From contig CALGGH010000105.1 in NCBI GenBank assembly GCA_937916415.1, positions 1 through 10,452 on the forward strand: 10,452 bases of DNA. The letters run 5' to 3'. Every line of letters starts with the position of its first letter. The first letter of the stretch is position 1. Shown here one piece after another: positions 6,071 to 10,452 of this stretch. The notes under the pieces were generated by a model, which made no database searches, was not told where the DNA came from, and saw only the letters and a program-made list of their open reading frames with translations. Origin of the DNA: an uncultured Lachnospiraceae bacterium. GTDB lineage: Bacteria; Bacillota; Clostridia; Lachnospirales; Lachnospiraceae. Position numbers and translations under genes: made by a program.

Positions 6071-6113
6071 AAAGTTGATCAAAAGAACCGTCCCCTTGAT
6101 CACCCGTGATCAA
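6003..6113 (+). repeat. Hairpin repeat cluster 3, three units plus a terminal palindrome
   Basis: Three copies of the unit occur at 6003-6028, 6045-6072 and 6075-6102, all with AAAAGAACCGTCCCC on the plus strand, the same orientation as cluster 1. Stems are 6-7 bp (TGATCAA/TTGATCA). The last unit's right end is also part of a separate perfect palindrome, TTGATCAC (6096-6103), CC, GTGATCAA (6106-6113). The cluster lies between the terminator of the AAA ATPase operon and the broken small ORF before deoC. Any deoC transcript that starts upstream would carry these hairpins in its leader. No convincing promoter was found here. Confidence 0.9.
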
Positions 6114-6123
6114 TACTGCTAAA

Positions 6124-6147
6124 GGGCGATCCTCATCGAGATCGCCC
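6124..6147 (-). terminator. Probable intrinsic terminator after the AAA ATPase gene
   Basis: GGGCGATC (6124-6131) and GATCGCCC (6140-6147) form a perfect 8-bp stem with an 8-nt loop. On the minus strand the stem is followed by TTTAGCAGTATT, a weak U-rich tail. It lies 44 bp beyond the stop codon of the AAA ATPase gene. The A-rich plus-strand flank is short, so termination from the other side is unlikely to matter. Confidence 0.6.
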
Positions 6148-6191
6148 CTTCCATCTGTTTATGTCAGAAATTCGGTTTTGCTCCGGCACAA

Positions 6192-7604
6192 TCACATGTT
6201 TTCGTCAAACGGCTGCAGGTCCTCAACCTCCAGCGTGGATAGGATGTTTTTGTCGGAATCAACGTTTTCCAGGCCGACCACGCGCGTCGCGTGATTGGAT
6301 ATCGCGTGTTCCATGAAGTTGCGGACGTCGCGCGCATTGGCGAAATTGTCCGGCTTGTTGGCCACGCGCTCCTCGATCATCTGGCGTGCCTTCTTTTCGG
6401 CCTTTTTGGACAGCACGTACTCCTGCTTCTCGAGATTCTTGTGAAGTATGTCCATGAGTTCATCCGCAGTATAATCTTCAAAGAAAATGAAATTGGAGAA
6501 TCTGGACTTGAGGCCCGGATTGGAATTGAGGAACTGCTCCATCAGGTCGGTATAACCGGCCACTATCACGATCAGCTCCTCGCGGTGATCCTCCATGGAC
6601 TTGAGCAGCGTGTCCACGGCTTCCTGTCCGAAGTCGCCGTCTCCCTTGCCGACCGTCAGCGTATACGCCTCATCTATAAAGAGTATTCCCCCGAGCGCCT
6701 CGTCCACGACCTCCTGGACCCTCGTGGCCGTCTGTCCTATGAAACCCTTGACCAGGCCTCCCCTGTCGACCTCCACGAGCTGTCCCTTGGAAAGGACTCC
6801 GAGATACTTGTATATCTCCGCCAGCATCCTGGCCACCGTCGTCTTGCCGGTACCCGGATTTCCCGAAAAAACCATGTGCTTGGTCACGTCGGAAACCTTC
6901 AGGCCCTGCTGTTCGCGCATCTTCTGCACGCGCATCAGGTTGACCAGCGAATTGACCTGGTGCTTCACGCCGGTCAGGCCGGTCAGGCCGTTGAACTCCG
7001 ACAGCAGCTCCTCCAGCCTGGCTGCCTTTTCCTCCTGGCTCTCGGCGGTCTCCTCTATGGCCGGCTCGATGGGACGATATATCTTGTTGTCACCCGCATA
7101 CCAGATGCCATAGCTCTTGATGAAGTTCTCCATGCGGTAGACGTACTCGGTGAACCTCGCCACCTCCATCTCGTTGGCCTCCTCGGTATGCACCGCGAGT
7201 ATCGTCTCGCCGAAAAGCTTGAAGGTATCATAGAATACCATGGCCTTCTGTCCGCGAAAGGGATCGGGACTGATCTTGTGCGCGGCATCAGCCAGTACGG
7301 GATACTTGAGCACGGAAGGGATCTTTTCACCGAACTTGCCGGCCTCGATCTCACGCTTGCGCATGGCCGTCAGTTCCTCGACGGAGCTGTCTATGCCCAG
7401 CGTGCTGCGGATCACGTCCAGTTCGCGCTCGTCCATGTTGCCGTCCGCGTCTGCCAGATATATGGCAAACTTGAGCAGTTCAAAATGAAGCATCTCCTTG
7501 AGCGTCATCTTTTCACGGGCTATGTTGCCCACGTTAGCCGCCTGCAGGAGTGCCGATATCTCGTCTGAAGTTCTGATGTACTCTTTTAAGTCTAACTGTT
7601 TCAT
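6192..7604 (-). CDS. AAA+ ATPase of the CbxX/SpoVK type with TerB-like N-terminal domain
   Basis: This is a 470-residue cytosolic ATPase. Residues 35-165 are helical and contain LLKFAIYLADADGNMDERELDVI, split around residue 53, with the acidic ADGxxxxxE pattern of TerB-like tellurite-resistance domains. The AAA+ module spans about 205-440: Walker A GNPGTGKT at 248-255, possible pore loop KGFIGQT at 286-292, Walker B ILFIDEA at 307-313, a sensor 1 region VIVAGYT at 346-352, an arginine finger SRF at 367-369, and a sensor 2 region ANARDVRN at 422-429. This is the pattern of Rubisco activase CbbX and sporulation SpoVK proteins, which remodel protein substrates as hexamers. The substrate here is unknown, and there is no Rubisco context. 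It starts 12 bp after the aminotransferase stop with only a weak AGGG upstream, so translational coupling is likely. It is the last gene of the operon. Confidence 0.92.
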   Translation of the reverse strand: MKQLDLKEYIRTSDEISALLQAANVGNIAREKMTLKEMLHFELLKFAIYLADADGNMDERELDVIRSTLGIDSSVEELTAMRKREIEAGKFGEKIPSVLKYPVLADAAHKISPDPFRGQKAMVFYDTFKLFGETILAVHTEEANEMEVARFTEYVYRMENFIKSYGIWYAGDNKIYRPIEPAIEETAESQEEKAARLEELLSEFNGLTGLTGVKHQVNSLVNLMRVQKMREQQGLKVSDVTKHMVFSGNPGTGKTTVARMLAEIYKYLGVLSKGQLVEVDRGGLVKGFIGQTATRVQEVVDEALGGILFIDEAYTLTVGKGDGDFGQEAVDTLLKSMEDHREELIVIVAGYTDLMEQFLNSNPGLKSRFSNFIFFEDYTADELMDILHKNLEKQEYVLSKKAEKKARQMIEERVANKPDNFANARDVRNFMEHAISNHATRVVGLENVDSDKNILSTLEVEDLQPFDENM

Positions 7605-7616
7605 GGCCCTGTAGTC

Positions 7617-8780
7617 TTATAATGAATCAACGAACGTCCTGATGCGGCCCATCGCTTTCTTCAGGTTATCGATCGAATACGCATAGGATATGCGGATGAA
7701 GCCCTCTCCGCTGTCTCCGAAGGCCGTGCCCGGAACCACCGCCAGCTTCTGCTCTATCAGGAGCCTCTCCGCGAATTCATCCGAGCTCATGCCGAACTTT
7801 TGGATCGAAGGAAACATGTAGAACGCTCCGAACGGCTCGAAGCAGTCCATTCCCACCTCCGCAAATTCATGCAGCAGGTATCTGCGCCGCTGATTGTATG
7901 CATCCCTCATTTCCGCCACGTCGTCATCGCCGTTCTTGAGTGCCTCCAGGGCGGCGTACTGGCTCGTGGTGGGCGCACACATGATCGCGAACTGATGTAT
8001 CTTGGTCATCTGCGTGATGATCTCGGCAGGCCCGCATACGTAGCCCATTCGCCAGCCGGTCATCGCATATGCCTTGGAAAAGCCGTTGATCAGCAGAGTC
8101 CTTTCCTTCATGCCGGGGATCTGTGCTATGGAGACGTGGCTGCCCTTATAGGTCAGCTCGGCATATATCTCATCCGACATCACGTATATGTCATGCTTCT
8201 CTATGACCTTAGCTATGGCCTCCAGGTCACTCCTCTCCATGATCGCCCCGGTGGGATTGTTGGGGAAGGGCAGGATCAGCAGCTTGGTCCTGTCAGTGAT
8301 AGCTTCCTCCAGTTCCTCCGCCGTAAGCCTGAATTCATTCTCGGCCTTGAGGTTGATGATCACGGGCCTGGCGCCTGCCAGTACCGCACACGGCTCATAA
8401 GACACGTAGCAGGGCTGGGGTATGATCACCTCATCGCCCGGATTGATCAGGGCGCGCAGGCCTATGTCTATGGCTTCCGAGCCGCCGACCGTGATCAGTA
8501 TCTCGTGTGCGGGATCGTAAGTTAAGCCGAATTTCCTGCTCAGGTACCTGTCAATCTCCCGTCTGAGCTCCATCAGTCCGGAATTGGAGGTATAAAAGGT
8601 GCGTCCCTTTTCCAGGGAATATATGCCCTCGTCCCTGATGTGCCAGGGCGTGTCAAAATCAGGCTCGCCCACGCCCAGGGATATGACCTCGGGATCGTTC
8701 ATCTCCGCCACTATGTCAAAGAACTTGCGGATGCCCGAAGGACGGATGTCAACTACCACGTTTGACAACAGATCTTTCAA
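7617..8780 (-). CDS. PLP-dependent class I/II aminotransferase
   Basis: This 387-residue fold-type I aminotransferase resembles the aspartate/PatA-like group. Landmarks: GVGEPDFDTP at 36-45, Y63 in the FYTSNSGL segment, PNNPTG at 173-178 with N175, SDEIYAEL at 202-209 with D203 and Y206 contacting PLP, FSKAYAMTGWRMGY at 234-247 with Schiff-base Lys236, and RISYAYS at 363-369 with Arg363 for the substrate carboxylate. The set is complete, so the enzyme should be active; the amino acid substrate cannot be assigned. The start is TTG at 8780, overlapping the TGA of the Lrp gene by 4 bp (TTGA). It has AAGGTG 5 nt upstream; the next Met is residue 27, inside the conserved region. Pairing with an Lrp/AsnC regulator suggests control by an amino acid it makes or consumes. 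Confidence 0.95.
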   Translation of the reverse strand: MKDLLSNVVVDIRPSGIRKFFDIVAEMNDPEVISLGVGEPDFDTPWHIRDEGIYSLEKGRTFYTSNSGLMELRREIDRYLSRKFGLTYDPAHEILITVGGSEAIDIGLRALINPGDEVIIPQPCYVSYEPCAVLAGARPVIINLKAENEFRLTAEELEEAITDRTKLLILPFPNNPTGAIMERSDLEAIAKVIEKHDIYVMSDEIYAELTYKGSHVSIAQIPGMKERTLLINGFSKAYAMTGWRMGYVCGPAEIITQMTKIHQFAIMCAPTTSQYAALEALKNGDDDVAEMRDAYNQRRRYLLHEFAEVGMDCFEPFGAFYMFPSIQKFGMSSDEFAERLLIEQKLAVVPGTAFGDSGEGFIRISYAYSIDNLKKAMGRIRTFVDSL

Positions 8781-9265
8781 AATGACACCTTCTCTCTGGC
8801 ATCCTCAGCGGCCGTCTCCATGATGGTGCCATGTTCCTTGTATTTCTTGAGGATGAAATGAGTGGCCGTGGAAAGCACGGTTTCCATCGTAGCCAGCTTT
8901 TCGTATACGAATTGGGATATCTCGCGGATGGTCTTGCCCTCCAGCGTGACCAGCAGGTCGAAGCCGCCTGAGATCAGGTACACGCTCGTAACCTCCGGAT
9001 AGGAATATATCCTCTCGGCTATGTTGTCAAATCCCTGTCCGCGCTGGGGCGTAACCCTTACCTCGATGAGAGCGCTTACCTTTTCGACCGAGGTCTTGTC
9101 CCAGTCGATGAGCGTGTGATAGCCGCAGATGATGCCTTCGTTCTCCATGTCGGCCATGGCCTTGATGACCTCGGCCTCGGTAGTTCCAAGGCGTATTGCC
9201 AGTTCGCCGGCATCGACGCGCGCGTCCTTTTCAATCGCCTTTAGGATGTCTTGTTTCAAATTCAT
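8777..9265 (-). CDS. Lrp/AsnC-family transcriptional regulator
   Basis: This is a 162-residue DNA-binding regulator of the feast/famine family. Residues 1-50 hold the AsnC-type winged helix-turn-helix (ELAIRLGTTEAEVIKAMADME, split around residue 30) and the typical turn into GIICGYHTLIDW. Residues 65-140 form the RAM ligand-binding domain, including YLISGGFDLLVTLEG at 96-110 with the conserved GxxD. A charged tail follows. The family assembles into octamers that respond to amino acids. The start at ATG 9265 has GGGAG 7 nt upstream, and only 1 bp separates it from the stop of the PurM-like gene. It overlaps the aminotransferase start, so the two are translationally coupled. It probably regulates its own operon, whose promoter lies outside the window. 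Confidence 0.94.
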   Translation of the reverse strand: MNLKQDILKAIEKDARVDAGELAIRLGTTEAEVIKAMADMENEGIICGYHTLIDWDKTSVEKVSALIEVRVTPQRGQGFDNIAERIYSYPEVTSVYLISGGFDLLVTLEGKTIREISQFVYEKLATMETVLSTATHFILKKYKEHGTIMETAAEDAREKVSF

Positions 9266-9266
9266 T

Positions 9267-10358
9267 TCAATTCTCCCGTATCAGTTCATCCATGTCCGGT
9301 TTCGTTACGTACCGGGTTTCATCTTCCTTTAATATTACACGGTCACGCGAATGCGTCAAGCGTCCGATCACCGCCGAACGTACCTCCATGCGTCCCAGGG
9401 CTTCCGTCAGCCCGTCGGGCTGATCCGTGACCGCCAGAAATGACCCGCCGCCATCCAGCTTGTATGGATCCAGGTCCAGGTAATTGCACAGTTCTACAGT
9501 TTCCTGATGGATGGGAAAGTCCGCGAGCCGCACGGTGATGCCGGAGTTCATTTCCTCACACATGTACCACAGCGCGGCATAAACTCCTCCCTCCCCAATG
9601 GGAAAAAGATGCGATATCAGCGGTCTGACGGGCGGTGCCATGATTGCTTCCGCCGTTTGCGGGTTAAGCACGGGAACGTCCTGCATCCTGCATACGTAAG
9701 CGGCGCTGAACCGCTTTTTCAGGTCTCCCTCGCGTCCCTGCGACAGGAATGAAGTGCCGGATGCGCCGGCATGGCCGATCATCACGACGCTTTCCTGATC
9801 ATCCAGCCGGTGAAAGTGCCCGCCGCTTTCGGCGTAGCCTACGTCGTCTGACGGGTCAGCCAGCCCGGTCTCAAGATAAATGACCGCCCGCTCCACGCCT
9901 TCAGATGAACTGATCCGTGGACGGGCCAGTACCGCGTCCCATTTGGCGCTGACTCTCACGTAAGCCTGCATCAGCGCACGCAGGTCGCTTTCCTCCCAGC
10001 CTATCGGCAGAACGGCACTCATGCAAAATACGATTTCATGCCGTCTTTCATCCGCCCTGTTCTGCAGGTCGGGCGATTCATCAGGATCCGGATCACCTGG
10101 CGCAGCATGAGCGTCATGACAAGCCGTCCCCCCAGGAGATGCGTTCATGACGGCGGCGCAGTGCTCACCCATGACCCGGCGAACGAGCACGCCCATCTCT
10201 GCCTCCCATAACGAGGCGTCATCGCCCAGGATCCACGATCCTGAACATAAAAAGGCACAAACTAAAGGGCAGTCTGCGCCTCTGTCTTTATCATGCTTAT
10301 GAATGATCCGTTCTACGGACCTGGCATATATGCCTGCAGGAAGCTTGCCCTTTCTCAT
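9267..10358 (-). CDS. Degenerate AIR synthase/HypE-like (PurM fold) protein
   Basis: This is a 363-residue protein. The C-terminal part (about 253-360) clearly follows the AIR synthase-related family: GEGGVYAALWYM at 255-266, FPIHQETVELCNYLDLDPY near 281-299, LDGGGSFLAV at 301-310, and AVIGRLT at 329-335. The start MRKGKLPAGIYARSVERI also fits this family, as does a GADC remnant at 27-30. The N-terminal ATP-binding half is poorly conserved. The GGHTE-type loop expected before residue 150 is replaced by VLARPRISSS, and a Gly/Pro/Asp-rich stretch at about 73-105 looks like an insertion. Loss of these parts suggests it no longer uses ATP as PurM or HypE do; a binding or structural role is possible. 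It follows the upstream gene by 12 bp and precedes the Lrp gene by 1 bp. Confidence 0.7.
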   Translation of the reverse strand: MRKGKLPAGIYARSVERIIHKHDKDRGADCPLVCAFLCSGSWILGDDASLWEAEMGVLVRRVMGEHCAAVMNASPGGTACHDAHAAPGDPDPDESPDLQNRADERRHEIVFCMSAVLPIGWEESDLRALMQAYVRVSAKWDAVLARPRISSSEGVERAVIYLETGLADPSDDVGYAESGGHFHRLDDQESVVMIGHAGASGTSFLSQGREGDLKKRFSAAYVCRMQDVPVLNPQTAEAIMAPPVRPLISHLFPIGEGGVYAALWYMCEEMNSGITVRLADFPIHQETVELCNYLDLDPYKLDGGGSFLAVTDQPDGLTEALGRMEVRSAVIGRLTHSRDRVILKEDETRYVTKPDMDELIREN

Positions 10359-10370
10359 GAGTCCAGGCCG

Positions 10371-10452
10371 TCACTGAGCCACTTCCGCAGCCTCCACGGG
10401 CGCGGGTGCCGGCGCGGGCTGCTCTCCCTCAGCGGGAGCCGGCGGAGCCAGG
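10371..10452 (-). CDS. C-terminal tail of an upstream gene, cut by the window edge
   Basis: The frame from 10451 down to TGA at 10373-10371 encodes 26 residues rich in Ala, Pro and Glu, with APAPAPVEAAEVAQ at the end. No stop occurs before the window edge. Third positions are almost all G or C, as in the neighbouring genes, and the stop lies 12 bp before the next start, as expected inside an operon. An Ala/Pro/Glu tail is a flexible linker type and does not identify the protein. Confidence 0.6.
   Translation of the reverse strand, partial: LAPPAPAEGEQPAPAPAPVEAAEVAQ

Noticed and set aside
5992..6072. ORF start with peptide IKGTVLLIRFENMG repeated twice as a real signal or membrane segment
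   Set aside because: This stretch is the translated hairpin repeat and its 42-bp duplication, not selected coding sequence.
6291..7568. Long 425-codon plus-strand open frame
   Set aside because: It lies entirely opposite the well-supported AAA+ ATPase gene, its peptide shows no family motifs, and it is explained by the G/C-biased third positions of the real gene.

Overview
The window looks like chromosomal DNA of a Gram-positive anaerobe of the class Clostridia, most likely a member of the Lachnospiraceae. This is an inference from protein family style, strong GGAGG-type ribosome binding sites, and a base composition near or slightly above half G+C. No rRNA, tRNA, CRISPR array, phage gene or transposase gene was seen. 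Every convincing gene lies on the minus strand, so transcription runs from the right end of the window to the left.

Right block (10452 to about 6120): the Ala/Pro-rich C-terminal tail of a gene cut by the window edge is followed by a tightly packed run. This run is a degenerate AIR-synthase/HypE-like (PurM fold) protein, an Lrp/AsnC regulator, a class I PLP aminotransferase that starts at TTG and overlaps the regulator by 4 bp, and an AAA+ ATPase of the CbxX/SpoVK type with a TerB-like N-terminal domain. Gaps are 12, 1, -4 and 12 bp, so this is very probably one operon. It ends at a hairpin at 6124-6147. The Lrp protein probably senses an amino acid connected to the aminotransferase.

Middle block (about 6113 to 4951): deoC (deoxyribose-phosphate aldolase) is preceded, in the same reading frame, by about 100 codons of unrecognised coding sequence broken by one TAA. 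The block is bracketed by two clusters of a short hairpin-forming repeat in opposite orientations. The unit is 29 nt: palindromic TTGATCAA ends around a conserved loop AAGAACCGTCCCC. A third cluster lies at the left edge of the window, after trkA. A sequence-divergent unit overlapping the deoC stop codon has a different stem but keeps the loop core CCGTCCCC.

Left block (4925 to 62): a MutS-family ATPase without a recognisable mismatch-recognition domain, a CPA1-type cation/proton antiporter, and trkA. The antiporter and trkA are 26 bp apart and form a likely ion-homeostasis operon. The MutS-like gene carries a 228-bp in-frame insertion bounded by TGGGATCC/GGATCCCA inverted ends. The insertion contains four 30-bp tandem repeats (GERHEPAQDD-type peptide) placed just before the ATPase domain.

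The most unusual content is the small repeated DNA: the hairpin-repeat family, its two stem types, the inverted flanking of deoC, and the repeat element translated inside the MutS-like protein. The protein-coding genes are mostly of known families.
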